From: Pseudomonas typographi
GTDB lineage: Bacteria > Pseudomonadota > Gammaproteobacteria > Pseudomonadales > Pseudomonadaceae
DNA length: 64,000 bases
Direction: 5' to 3'
Assembly (NCBI RefSeq): GCF_014694385.1
Contig: NZ_JAAOCA010000024.1
Location: 1 to 64,000, forward strand
How positions within the stretch are numbered: position 1 is the stretch's first letter; each line of letters starts with the position of its first letter. Below the pieces are notes generated by a model. That model ran no database searches, was not told the DNA's origin, and saw nothing but the letters and a program-made list of their open reading frames with translations. The position numbers were made by a program, and so were the translations under genes. Positions 8,288-16,550 of the stretch are shown piece by piece.

Positions 8288-9136
8288 ATGAAACTGCTGC
8301 GTTACGGAAACCCGGGCCAGGAAAAACCTGGCCTGCTCGATGCCCACGGGCAACTCCGCGACCTGTCGGCGCACGTTGATGACCTGGCCGGCGCGCACCT
8401 GACCCCGCAAGGCTTGGCGCGTATTGCCGCGCTGGACGCCGCCAGCCTGCCAAAGGTCGAGGGCAGCCCCAGGATCGGCCCCTGTGTAGGGCGCGTGGGC
8501 AAATTCATCTGCATTGGCCTGAACTATGCCGACCACGCCGCCGAAGCGGGTATGGCGGTGCCCGCGGAGCCGGTGATCTTCAATAAATGGACCAGCGCCA
8601 TTTGCGGCCCGAACGACCCCGTGCAAATCCCCCGGCAATCGGTGAAAACCGATTGGGAAGTGGAATTGGGCGTAATCATCGGCCGGGGCGGCCGTTATAT
8701 CGACGAGGCCGTGGCGCTGGAGCATGTGGCCGGTTACTGCGTGGTGAACGACGTCTCCGAGCGCGAGTGGCAACTGGAGCGCGGCGGCACCTGGGACAAA
8801 GGCAAAGGCTTCGACACCTTCGGCCCGATAGGCCCCTGGCTGGTCACCCCCGACGAAGTCGCCGACCCCCATGAACTGGACCTGTGGCTGGAAGTGGACG
8901 GCCACCGCTACCAGAACGGCAACACCCGCACCCTGGTGTTTCGCATCCCGCAACTGATCGCCTATGTAAGCCGCTGCATGAGCCTACAGCCGGGCGACGT
9001 TATTTCCACCGGCACGCCACCCGGCGTCGGCATGGGTATCAAACCCGACCCTGTGTTCCTGCGCCCGGGCCAAACCCTGCGGCTAGGGGTTCAAGGCTTG
9101 GGCGAACAACAGCAAACCACCGTACAGGCAGACTAA
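8288..9136 (+). CDS. Fumarylacetoacetate hydrolase family protein
   Basis: A 282-residue FAH-fold enzyme. The C-terminal catalytic domain starts near residue 70 with VGKFICIGLNYADHAAEAG. It shows the acidic metal ligands in WEVELGVIIG and NDVSEREWQLERGG, the lysine in WDKGKGFDTFGPIGPWLV, and the GDVISTGTPPGVG loop. Close relatives include ureidoglycolate lyase-like proteins and 2,4-diketo-3-deoxy-sugar-acid hydrolases. In this operon a role on a keto-deoxy pentonate is likely, either as hydrolase or as a second dehydratase. ATG 8288 is preferred to the in-frame TTG one codon earlier, and is preceded by TAAGGA. The reaction is inferred from context only. Confidence 0.82.
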   Translation: MKLLRYGNPGQEKPGLLDAHGQLRDLSAHVDDLAGAHLTPQGLARIAALDAASLPKVEGSPRIGPCVGRVGKFICIGLNYADHAAEAGMAVPAEPVIFNKWTSAICGPNDPVQIPRQSVKTDWEVELGVIIGRGGRYIDEAVALEHVAGYCVVNDVSEREWQLERGGTWDKGKGFDTFGPIGPWLVTPDEVADPHELDLWLEVDGHRYQNGNTRTLVFRIPQLIAYVSRCMSLQPGDVISTGTPPGVGMGIKPDPVFLRPGQTLRLGVQGLGEQQQTTVQAD

Positions 9137-9148
9137 CCAGGAGGCTTT

Positions 9149-10282
9149 ATGCAATTAACTGCTGCCAACAGTTTGCCAGCGGACTGGCACGACGCGGCGC
9201 TGCTCGGCCGCGCGCGCGGCGCCGCGGGGCCCAGTGTGGTTGCCGTGCGCGCCGACGGCGTATTCGACATCACCGGCCAGTACCCAACCACCAGCCAATT
9301 GCTGGAAACCGAGGCCCCCGCACAGGCCCTGCGCCAAGCCCAAGGTCCCCGGCTGTGCAGCGTCGAAGCCCTGCTGGCCGAGCCCCAGCGCCTGCTCGCA
9401 CCGATCGACCTGCAAGTGATCAAGGCGGCCGGCGTCACCTTCGCTGCCAGCATGCTCGAACGGGTGATCGAAGAAAAAGCCGCCGGCGACGCCGGCCGTG
9501 CCGAGGCCATCCGCCGCCAAGTAGGCCAGGCCATCGGCGGCAGCCTGGCCCACCTGGTACCGGGCTCCGCGCAAGCCAAGGCGCTCAAGCAGGTGCTGAT
9601 CGAGCAAGGCATGTGGTCGCAATACCTTGAGGTGGGCATTGGCCCCGACGCTGAAATTTTCACCAAGGCGCCGGTGCTGTCAGCCATAGGCAGCGGCGCG
9701 CAGATCGGCATCCACCCCGGTTCCAGTTGGAATAACCCCGAGCCTGAAATCGTGTTGGTGGTAAACAGCCATGGGCGCATCCACGGCGCTACATTGGGCA
9801 ACGACGTGAACCTACGCGATTTCGAGGGCCGCAGCGCCCTGCTGCTGGGCAAGGCCAAGGACAACAACGCCTCCTGCGCGCTGGGCCCGTTCCTACGCTT
9901 GTTCGATGAACATTTCGACCTCGACGCCATCCGCCAAAGCGTGGTGCGGCTAAAGGTGCAAGGCCACGAAGACGGTTTCGTACTCCGCGGCGAAAGCTCG
10001 ATGGACCAGATCAGCCGCGACCCGGCCAACCTCGTCGCGCAAGCGATCAACGGCAACCACCAATACCCCGACGGCTTCGTACTGTTTCTGGGCACCCTCT
10101 TCGCGCCTACCGAAGACCGAGACCAACCCGGCGCTGGCTTCACCCACAAGCTGGGCGACCAGGTGAGCATCACCAGTGAGCGCCTGGGAGGCTTGCACAA
10201 CACTGTCACCCACAGCGACCAAGCGCCACCCTGGACCGAGGGCATCGGCGCGCTGATGCGCAGTTTGTTCGCCCGGCAGTGA
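9149..10282 (+). CDS. XylX-like 2-keto-3-deoxy-pentonate dehydratase
   Basis: A 377-residue FAH-superfamily enzyme strongly resembling Caulobacter XylX over its whole length. Shared blocks include KAAGVTFAASMLERVIEE, WSQYLEVGIGPDAEIFTK, NNPEPEIVLVV, GNDVNLRDFEGRSALLL and AKDNNASCALGPFLRLFDE. HQYPDGFVLFLGTLFAP is also shared. XylX converts 2-keto-3-deoxy-D-xylonate to 2-oxoglutarate semialdehyde in the Weimberg pathway. The start follows CAGGAGGC, 12 bases after the previous gene. The next pathway enzyme, an oxoglutarate-semialdehyde dehydrogenase, is not in the window, so it must be encoded elsewhere. Arabinonate-derived substrate is an alternative. Confidence 0.87.
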   Translation: MQLTAANSLPADWHDAALLGRARGAAGPSVVAVRADGVFDITGQYPTTSQLLETEAPAQALRQAQGPRLCSVEALLAEPQRLLAPIDLQVIKAAGVTFAASMLERVIEEKAAGDAGRAEAIRRQVGQAIGGSLAHLVPGSAQAKALKQVLIEQGMWSQYLEVGIGPDAEIFTKAPVLSAIGSGAQIGIHPGSSWNNPEPEIVLVVNSHGRIHGATLGNDVNLRDFEGRSALLLGKAKDNNASCALGPFLRLFDEHFDLDAIRQSVVRLKVQGHEDGFVLRGESSMDQISRDPANLVAQAINGNHQYPDGFVLFLGTLFAPTEDRDQPGAGFTHKLGDQVSITSERLGGLHNTVTHSDQAPPWTEGIGALMRSLFARQ

Positions 10283-10288
10283 GTCAAG

Positions 10289-10317
10289 CGCCGTTGGGCC
10301 AATCCGGACCAACGGCG
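10289..10317 (+). terminator. Stem-loop after the pentonate operon
   Basis: A perfect 9-bp stem (CGCCGTTGG / CCAACGGCG) with an 11-base loop begins 7 bases after the stop codon of the XylX-like gene. It is followed by an A-rich rather than T-rich run, so it is not a textbook rho-independent terminator. It may act as a transcript-end hairpin. Confidence 0.5.
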
Positions 10318-10457
10318 AAAACTAAAATCTACTTGCTGTGTCAGACGGTTGGGCCGCCACTGCCGCCTTTCTGCGTGCTGGTGCCTATTTCTTGACGCAT
10401 GCCGCCAGCGGCCCCTTTGGGGACCGCGCCCGGCCCGAATGGACGACGGAGCAAGCG

Positions 10458-13043
10458 ATGATCTTCAACGTAAAAGACTATGGCGCGGTGGGTGATGGTG
10501 TAACCGATGATACCGCGGCCATCCAGGCGGCGGTGGACGCAGCGGCGGCGGCAGGTGGCGGGCAGGTTTACGTACCCAGTGGCACGTATATCGTGTCAGG
10601 TGGCGACGAGCCATCCGACGGCTGCATTGTGCTCAAGAGCAACGTTTATATGTACGGCGACGGCATGGGTGAAACCACCCTGAAGGTCGCCGACGGCTGG
10701 GACCAATCCATTACCGGCATCGTACGCTCGGCGTATGGCGAAGAAACGTCCAATTTCGGCCTATCGGACATGACGCTGGACGGTAACCGCGACAACACCT
10801 CTGGCAAGATCGACGGTTGGTTCAACGGCTATATCCCGGGTGAGGAAGGGCACGATTCCAATGTAACCCTCGACAGCGTCGAGATCCTGGACTGCTCTGG
10901 CTATGGTTTCGACCCGCACGAGCAAACCGAGAACATGGTGATCGAGAACTGCGTGTCCCACGGCAACGGCCTCGACGGGTTCGTCGCCGATTACCTCTCC
11001 GATAGCGTGTTTCGCAACAACGTGGCCTACGACAACGACCGCCACGGGTTCAACATCGTCACCAGCACCCATGACTTCACCCTTGAAGACAACGTAGCCT
11101 ACGACAACGGTGGCGGCGGGATCGTGGTGCAACGCGGTAGCGAAGACATCGCCTCACCCACCAACATCACCATCACCGGTGGCGAGGTATACGGTAACGG
11201 CGCCGAAGGCGTGCTGATCAAGATGTCTGATAACGTGACCGTCGACGGCGTGGACATCCACGACAACGGCACCGCTGGCATTCGCCTGTACGGCAGCAGC
11301 GACGTCACGGTGGAGAACAACACCCTGACCAACGACGCCCAGACCAGCGCCGTGCCGGAAATCATTATCCAATCCTACGACGACACCAACGGCGTGTCGG
11401 GCAACTTCTATGCGGGGTCAGATAACGTTATCGAGGGCAACACCATCGTCGGCGGCGCTCAGTCCACTTACGGCGTGGCCGAACGTAACGAAGACGGCAC
11501 CGATCGCAACGCCATTCTCGGTAACACGATCAGCAATACCACCAAGGGTTCCACGCTGATTTACGGTGACGGCAGCTATGTCAGCGACACCATTCCGCTC
11601 AACGTTATCGATGGCACCGACGGCAATGACACCCTGGCCGGCACTTCAGCCGCCGACCTGATTACCGGCGAAGCGGGCCGGGATACGCTTAGCGGCGGTG
11701 CGGGCAATGACATCCTGGTAGGTGGTAGTGGCGCCGATACGCTGACCGGTGGCGCCGGGGCTGATGTGTTCCGTTTCGAGGCGCTCACCGACAGCTACCG
11801 TACCAGCACCACCAGCTATGCCGACACCATCACCGACTTCGATGTCACCAGCGACACCCTAGACCTGGCCGGGCTCGGTTTCACCGGCCTGGGCGACGGC
11901 ACCGACGGCACGTTGCAAATAGCCTACAACGCCACCACCGATAAAACCTACATCAAAAGCCTGGAGGCAGACGCCAGCGGCAACCGCTTCGAATTGGCCT
12001 TGAAGGGCAACCTGGCCAGCACGCTGACGGCGGATAATTTCATCTTCGAACACGTTATCGTTGGCACCGACGGCAACGACAGCATCACCGGCACCTCCAG
12101 TGATGAAACGATCTACGGCGGCGCGGGCGAAGACACCATCGTTGCCGGTGCCGGCGACGACATTATCTATGGCGGTTTGGGGGCCGATACCCTGACCGGC
12201 GGCGCCGGGCTTGACACCTATGTGTACACTGCCCTGGAAGACAGCTATCGCAATTACAACACCGGCGGCACCGACAACGGCGATGAAATCACCGACTTCG
12301 CGGTAAGCTCGGACAAAATCGACCTCTCGGCGCTGGGCATCACCGGCCTGGGCGATGGCCATGGCACCACCGTGGAGTTGGTGCTCAATGCTTCCGGCAC
12401 CAAGACGTATATCAAAAGCCGCGACGAAGACGCCAATGGCAACCGCTTCGAGCTGTCCCTGGACGGTAACCACCTGACGGACCTAACCGCCTCGAATTTC
12501 ATCTTCGCCAGTTCCGCCACCAATACCGTGACCGGCACCAGTGGCAACGACGTATTGGTGGGCACCAGTGGCGACGATATCCTGGTCGGCGGCGCCGGCG
12601 CAGACAAACTGACCGGCGGCGATGGTGCCGATACCTTCCGGTTCGATGCCCTAACCGACAGCTACCGCACCAGCACCACCAGCTACAGCGACCTGATCCT
12701 GGATTTCGATGCGAGCCAAGACAAGATCGACGTGGCCCAGCTCGGCTTCACCGGCCTGGGCGACGGCACCGCCGGCACCTTGCAGGTGGTGTACAACGCC
12801 AGTACCGACCGCACGTACCTCAAAGACCTGGACGCCGATGCCACCGGCCAGCGCTTTGAGTTGGCGCTTTCCGGTAACCATGTGGATGACTTGACTGCGA
12901 GCCAGTTCGTGTTCGCCACCACCACCCCGGCGCAAAGCACCGCCGTGGCGCAAACGGCAGTCACCAGTGCCGTGGCGCTGGTGACCGATGCCACGGAAAT
13001 CACCACCGTCGGTGTCGACCACAGCCAGCACGCCTCAGCTTGA
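10458..13043 (+). CDS. Secreted mannuronan C5-epimerase (AlgE type, one A and three R modules)
   Basis: An 861-residue Ca2+-dependent epimerase that converts D-mannuronate to L-guluronate in alginate. Residues 1-380 form the catalytic A module, a right-handed beta-helix. It follows Azotobacter AlgE closely (VKDYGAVGDGVTDD, VRSAYGEETSNFGLSDMTL, RDNTSGKIDGWFNGYIPG). The AlgE4 catalytic positions are all present with the same numbering: Tyr149, Asp152 and His154 in YGFDPHE, and Asp178 in FVADYL. Three R modules begin near residues 381, 532 and 691, each with RTX nonapeptides such as GGAGNDILVGG, followed by a ~40-residue tail. There is no signal peptide, and RTX repeats indicate type I export, but no exporter genes lie nearby. 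ATG 10458 follows GGAG; upstream in-frame sequence is unrelated to the family. Confidence 0.92.
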   Translation: MIFNVKDYGAVGDGVTDDTAAIQAAVDAAAAAGGGQVYVPSGTYIVSGGDEPSDGCIVLKSNVYMYGDGMGETTLKVADGWDQSITGIVRSAYGEETSNFGLSDMTLDGNRDNTSGKIDGWFNGYIPGEEGHDSNVTLDSVEILDCSGYGFDPHEQTENMVIENCVSHGNGLDGFVADYLSDSVFRNNVAYDNDRHGFNIVTSTHDFTLEDNVAYDNGGGGIVVQRGSEDIASPTNITITGGEVYGNGAEGVLIKMSDNVTVDGVDIHDNGTAGIRLYGSSDVTVENNTLTNDAQTSAVPEIIIQSYDDTNGVSGNFYAGSDNVIEGNTIVGGAQSTYGVAERNEDGTDRNAILGNTISNTTKGSTLIYGDGSYVSDTIPLNVIDGTDGNDTLAGTSAADLITGEAGRDTLSGGAGNDILVGGSGADTLTGGAGADVFRFEALTDSYRTSTTSYADTITDFDVTSDTLDLAGLGFTGLGDGTDGTLQIAYNATTDKTYIKSLEADASGNRFELALKGNLASTLTADNFIFEHVIVGTDGNDSITGTSSDETIYGGAGEDTIVAGAGDDIIYGGLGADTLTGGAGLDTYVYTALEDSYRNYNTGGTDNGDEITDFAVSSDKIDLSALGITGLGDGHGTTVELVLNASGTKTYIKSRDEDANGNRFELSLDGNHLTDLTASNFIFASSATNTVTGTSGNDVLVGTSGDDILVGGAGADKLTGGDGADTFRFDALTDSYRTSTTSYSDLILDFDASQDKIDVAQLGFTGLGDGTAGTLQVVYNASTDRTYLKDLDADATGQRFELALSGNHVDDLTASQFVFATTTPAQSTAVAQTAVTSAVALVTDATEITTVGVDHSQHASA

Positions 13044-13056
13044 GGCGGCTATGGGC

Positions 13057-13326
13057 TCAGGCGTGGTTCAAGCGCTTGGCCTGTGGTGGCCGGGCCGCCG
13101 CAAGCCGCTCGCGCAACTGCGCGACCAGGTTGTTGATCTCGCGGCTGCTGGCGAAGCGATCGGTGGAAATGCCGATTTCTTCAAGCTCGACCCGGCCATT
13201 GGCCGGGTTTTCGATGCGCAGTGTCAGGGTACCGTCGGGCGCCTGCGCGCATACGCACTGCAACGGCAAAAAAGCATGCTCGATGATGTTGCGTAGCTCC
13301 AATGGGCTAAGGCCTATGGTTTTCAT
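13057..13326 (-). CDS. DUF1652 family protein
   Basis: An 89-residue protein of a small family seen mainly in Pseudomonas, beginning MKTIGLSPLELRNIIEHAFLPLQC. The start at 13326 was chosen because the sequence before it does not resemble the family. There is no signal peptide or membrane segment. Its function is unknown. It is convergent with the epimerase, whose stop is 13 bases away. A second DUF1652 gene (35367-35654) lies just downstream of the second epimerase-like gene; the two proteins share the pattern of ELRxIIE, then FxPLxC, then a C-terminal NNLVAxLR. Confidence 0.82.
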   Translation of the reverse strand: MKTIGLSPLELRNIIEHAFLPLQCVCAQAPDGTLTLRIENPANGRVELEEIGISTDRFASSREINNLVAQLRERLAAARPPQAKRLNHA

Positions 13327-13681
13327 GGCGCGTCTCCAACTGTGCAAGCCAATGGATTCGGGGCACAACGCAAAGGCGGCGAGCAGGGCCGCACAGGTGT
13401 CCGAAGTCGCTTGGCACACCACCTTGTCGTTGTTGTTCTTTGGGTATATACCCCTGGGTGGCACAGCGCAAATGCCTCAGATCAATGACCCGGCGGTTTT
13501 ATCTGTACCGCCGCACATTGAGCCGGCCATGGCTGCCACAGGCGGTCGGCGAAGGGCCCCGGCCGTGGATTCCCCTCACTACACCACTCGTCGTAGAGCA
13601 CCTCATCGGTTTAAACCTTGGCTTTGGGCCGCGCTTCCAACTAGGCAAGGACGTTATGTCCGTTATGCCTGAGGAGGTTTC
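13327..13681. other. Intergenic region between DUF1652 and the SDR gene
   Basis: About 355 bases of divergent promoter region without a convincing gene. It holds two short perfect palindromes, GGGTATATACCC at 13442-13453 and GGTTTAAACC at 13608-13617. Either could be an operator or a promoter element. Short open frames here have no recognisable family. Confidence 0.4.
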
Positions 13682-14584
13682 ATGAGTAAGGTCCGTAACC
13701 AATACAGCATGCAAAACCCACTCACCCAATACCCCGCCCCGCCCTTCAGCGAACAGCCCCAGGCGGCCCCTGGGCTGGATGCCCAGATGCAGCCCAAGCC
13801 AGACCATGGCGAGCACAGCTACCAAGGTTTTGGCCGGCTTAGGGGGCGCAAGGCGTTGATCACTGGCGCGGACTCCGGCATCGGCCGGGCGGTGGCCATT
13901 GCGTTCGCCCGCGAAGGGGCCGACGTGGTGCTCAACTATTTGCCCGTCGAAGAACGCGATGCGCGCGAGGTGGTCGGCTTGATCGAGGCCGAAGGCCGCA
14001 AGGCGGTGACCCTGCCCGGCGACATCAAAGACGAAGCGTTCTGCACGCAACTGGTCAATCAAGCCCACGAGGCACTGGGCGGGCTCGACATTCTGGTCAA
14101 TGTGGCCGGCAAGCAGGTCGCGCAAAAAAGCATCGGCGAGCTTAGTACTGAGCAATTCGACGCGACGTTCAAAACCAATGTGTATGCCTTGTTCTGGCTA
14201 TGCAAGGCCGCCGTGCCGCTGATGCCGGCCGGTGCCACCATCATCAACACCGCGTCGATCCAATCCTACCAGCCGTCGGTGACCCTGCTCGATTACGCCA
14301 GCACCAAGGCGGCCATCGTGGCGTTCACCAAAGCCCTGGCTAAACAGGTGATCGAGCGCGGTATTCGCGTCAATGCCGTGGCCCCGGGGCCTGTCTGGAC
14401 GGTGCTGCAGCCCAGTGGCGGCCAACCGCAGGAAAAACTTCCCCACTTTGGCGAGCAATCCCCCATGAAACGCCCCGGCCAACCGGCCGAATGTGCGCCG
14501 CTGTACGTACTGCTGGCCTCACAGGAATCGAGCTATATCACCGGCGAAGTGTTCGGCGTCACCGGCGGCAACCCATTGCCTTGA
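13682..14584 (+). CDS. SDR-family oxidoreductase (YghA/general-stress type)
   Basis: A 300-residue classical-type short-chain dehydrogenase with a ~45-residue N-terminal extension rich in Pro and Gln, as in YghA and Bacillus stress proteins. The cofactor motif is TGADSGIGRAVAIAFAREGADV, with a nearby NYLPVEERDA. The NVAGK segment is the NNAG equivalent. Catalytic Ser is in NTASIQS, and the YASTK motif supplies Tyr and Lys. These proteins use NAD(P) on aldehydes or sugars; the substrate is not known. The start follows a strong GAGGAGG. Its 3' end overlaps the convergent deoxyribosyltransferase gene by 26 bases. Confidence 0.9.
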   Translation: MSKVRNQYSMQNPLTQYPAPPFSEQPQAAPGLDAQMQPKPDHGEHSYQGFGRLRGRKALITGADSGIGRAVAIAFAREGADVVLNYLPVEERDAREVVGLIEAEGRKAVTLPGDIKDEAFCTQLVNQAHEALGGLDILVNVAGKQVAQKSIGELSTEQFDATFKTNVYALFWLCKAAVPLMPAGATIINTASIQSYQPSVTLLDYASTKAAIVAFTKALAKQVIERGIRVNAVAPGPVWTVLQPSGGQPQEKLPHFGEQSPMKRPGQPAECAPLYVLLASQESSYITGEVFGVTGGNPLP

Positions 14585-15062
14585 GCCAGGCGGCCAAGTG
14601 CACCACCGCCTCTTCGGCGCTATCGCTATAGCCTGCCCAAGTGCAAGCGAGCATCAGGTTGCGTGGCAAATTGAAATCCTCCACGTAGTTACCCTGGCGA
14701 TCAAAACCCTGGGCATCGTGTGCGACCTGCTCGCGCAAGGTGCCGGCAGGCTCGAAGTACGCCCACACCGGCTTGCCCAATGCCACCGCCACGCCGGTTT
14801 CGAATACCGTACCGGAATCCGGTTCCTGCCCGCGAAAAGGCCCGAGGTTGGCCAATACCGCATCGCTGGCTTTAAGCATGGCAAGGTTTTGCTCGCACAC
14901 CCAGTGGGCCGCGCCCTGCCCGGCCAGCCCGGGCGGCAAGCGGTTATCCAGCGGGTACTGCGCGTCTAGCCCACAGGCTTGGCACAACTGGCGCAAATAG
15001 CGCCCGTGGGCAAGGGCGTCGCGGCGAAACACATCGAAACCGGCCAAATAAATGCGCGCCAT
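14559..15062 (-). CDS. Nucleoside 2-deoxyribosyltransferase
   Basis: A 167-residue protein of the NDT family, which moves 2-deoxyribose between bases in nucleoside salvage or cleaves deoxynucleotides. The N-terminus IYLAGFDVFRRDA is the family start. The nucleophile is the Glu of DSGTVFETGVAVALGKPV, and ASDAVLANLGPFRGQEPDSG contributes to the sugar site. It diverges from the cytosine deaminase gene across ~175 bases, which fits a pyrimidine salvage pair. A deoxynucleoside-monophosphate hydrolase activity (Rcl-like) is possible. Confidence 0.87.
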   Translation of the reverse strand: MARIYLAGFDVFRRDALAHGRYLRQLCQACGLDAQYPLDNRLPPGLAGQGAAHWVCEQNLAMLKASDAVLANLGPFRGQEPDSGTVFETGVAVALGKPVWAYFEPAGTLREQVAHDAQGFDRQGNYVEDFNLPRNLMLACTWAGYSDSAEEAVVHLAAWLKAMGCRR

Positions 15063-15238
15063 GCCCAGCCCCGTTACATTTCACAAAACCGCTATTGTGC
15101 CTGGCACGGGCGGCCGGTCAAGGCCTAGCGCAGCGGCCGGCCTCCAGCCGCCCACGCCACCCTCAACATGCGGGCTTTCACGCCTGGCCGGCAGTGGGCA
15201 CAATGGCACCGTCGGCGGATGGCCATGGAGGTTTTCGG

Positions 15239-16477
15239 ATGAACATCATCAATGCGCGTTTGCGAGGGGTACCTGGCCTGCACAGTGTGCTCTGCGAAGG
15301 CACACGCATCGGTCGCGTACTGGCACAGCCCGGCACGCTTAGCGTGCCGGCTGGCGACATAGACGCCGCCGGCAACTTACTGATCCCACCGTTGGTGGAG
15401 CCGCATATTCACCTCGACGCCGTCGCCACCGCGGGCCAGCCCGAATGGAATAAAAGCGGTACGTTGTTCGAGGGCATCGAACGGTGGGGCCAGCGTAAAG
15501 CGACCATCACCCACGACGACACCAAGCAGCGTGCCCATGCCGGCATCCGCATGCTCGCCGAACATGGTATCCAACAGGTGCGCACCCATGTCGACGTCAC
15601 CGACCCGACCCTCGGCGCGCTCAAGGCCCTGCTCGAGGTGCGCGACGAAGCCCGCCACCTGATAGAGCTGCAGATCGTCGCCTTTCCGCAGGAGGGCATA
15701 GAGTCTTTCGCTGGTGGCCGCGAGCTCATGGTGCGTGCGCTAGACATGGGCGCCGACGTGGTCGGCGGTATCCCACATTTCGAAAACACCCGCGAACAGG
15801 GGGTCAGCTCGATCCACTACCTGATGGACTTGGCCGAACAGCGTGGCCTGCTGGTAGACGTGCATTGCGACGAAACCGACGATCCGCACTCGCGCTTTCT
15901 CGAAGTGCTGGCCGAGCAGGCCCGTGTGCGCGGCATGGGCGCCCAGGTAACCGCCAGCCATACCACGGCCATGGGCTCCTACGATAACGCCTACTGCTCC
16001 AAGCTGATGCGCCTGCTCAAGGCGGCAGGGCTTAATTTCATCTCGTGCCCCACCGAGAGCATTCATCTGCAAGGCCGCTTCGACACCTTCCCCAAACGCC
16101 GCGGCGTCACCCGCGTGGCCGAGCTGGACCGCGCCGGGCTCAACGTGTGCTTTGGCCAAGACTCGATCCAGGACCCGTGGTATCCACTGGGCAATGGCAA
16201 CATTCTGCGCGTACTGGATGCGGGGCTGCACATCTGCCACATGATGGGCTACGACGACCTGCGCCGCTGCCTGGACCTGGTCACCGACCACAGTGCCCGC
16301 ACGCTGAACCTGGGCGAGCGTTACGGCATCGCCGAAGGCCGCCCGGCGAACCTGGTGGTGTTGGAAGCCCCGGACGATTATGAGGCGTTGCGCCGCCAGG
16401 CCAGGGCACTGGTGTCGATACGTGGCGGCGAAGTACTGATGCGCCGCGAACCCCAGCAGGTGCAGTGGCGTGGCTGA
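15239..16477 (+). CDS. codA: Cytosine deaminase
   Basis: A 412-residue amidohydrolase that deaminates cytosine to uracil. Metal and active-site motifs are EPHIHLDA, the histidine in VDVHCDETDD, the ASHTTAMGSY block and FGQDSIQDPWYPLGNGN. The last block carries the metal-binding Asp and is characteristic of CodA. GQPEWNKSGTLFEGIERW near residue 65 is also typical. ATG 15239 follows TGGAGG; the longer upstream frame is not family-like. It overlaps in frame-shifted fashion with the long open frame of the MscS gene, but the MscS start is placed later. Divergent to the deoxyribosyltransferase. Confidence 0.92.
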   Translation: MNIINARLRGVPGLHSVLCEGTRIGRVLAQPGTLSVPAGDIDAAGNLLIPPLVEPHIHLDAVATAGQPEWNKSGTLFEGIERWGQRKATITHDDTKQRAHAGIRMLAEHGIQQVRTHVDVTDPTLGALKALLEVRDEARHLIELQIVAFPQEGIESFAGGRELMVRALDMGADVVGGIPHFENTREQGVSSIHYLMDLAEQRGLLVDVHCDETDDPHSRFLEVLAEQARVRGMGAQVTASHTTAMGSYDNAYCSKLMRLLKAAGLNFISCPTESIHLQGRFDTFPKRRGVTRVAELDRAGLNVCFGQDSIQDPWYPLGNGNILRVLDAGLHICHMMGYDDLRRCLDLVTDHSARTLNLGERYGIAEGRPANLVVLEAPDDYEALRRQARALVSIRGGEVLMRREPQQVQWRG

Positions 16478-16550
16478 AACCCGGGCACGCTGGCGAACTT
16501 GCCGCGCCCCTGGGGATCTAGGGTTAGGCACCCAACGTCGGAGCCCGCTC

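Noticed and set aside
7640..8953. A 437-codon open frame on the minus strand across the dehydratase and FAH genes
   Set aside because: It is antisense to two well-conserved genes in GC-rich DNA, has no family motif and no ribosome-binding site. Long antisense frames are expected at this composition.
9133..10302. A 389-codon minus-strand frame opposite the XylX-like gene
   Set aside because: Pure Ser/Arg/Pro-rich antisense of a gene with strong whole-length similarity to XylX.
11600..12920. Regular repeats suggesting a CRISPR or tandem-repeat array
   Set aside because: The periodicity is the RTX nonapeptide coding repeats of the R modules, with no constant direct repeats and spacers.
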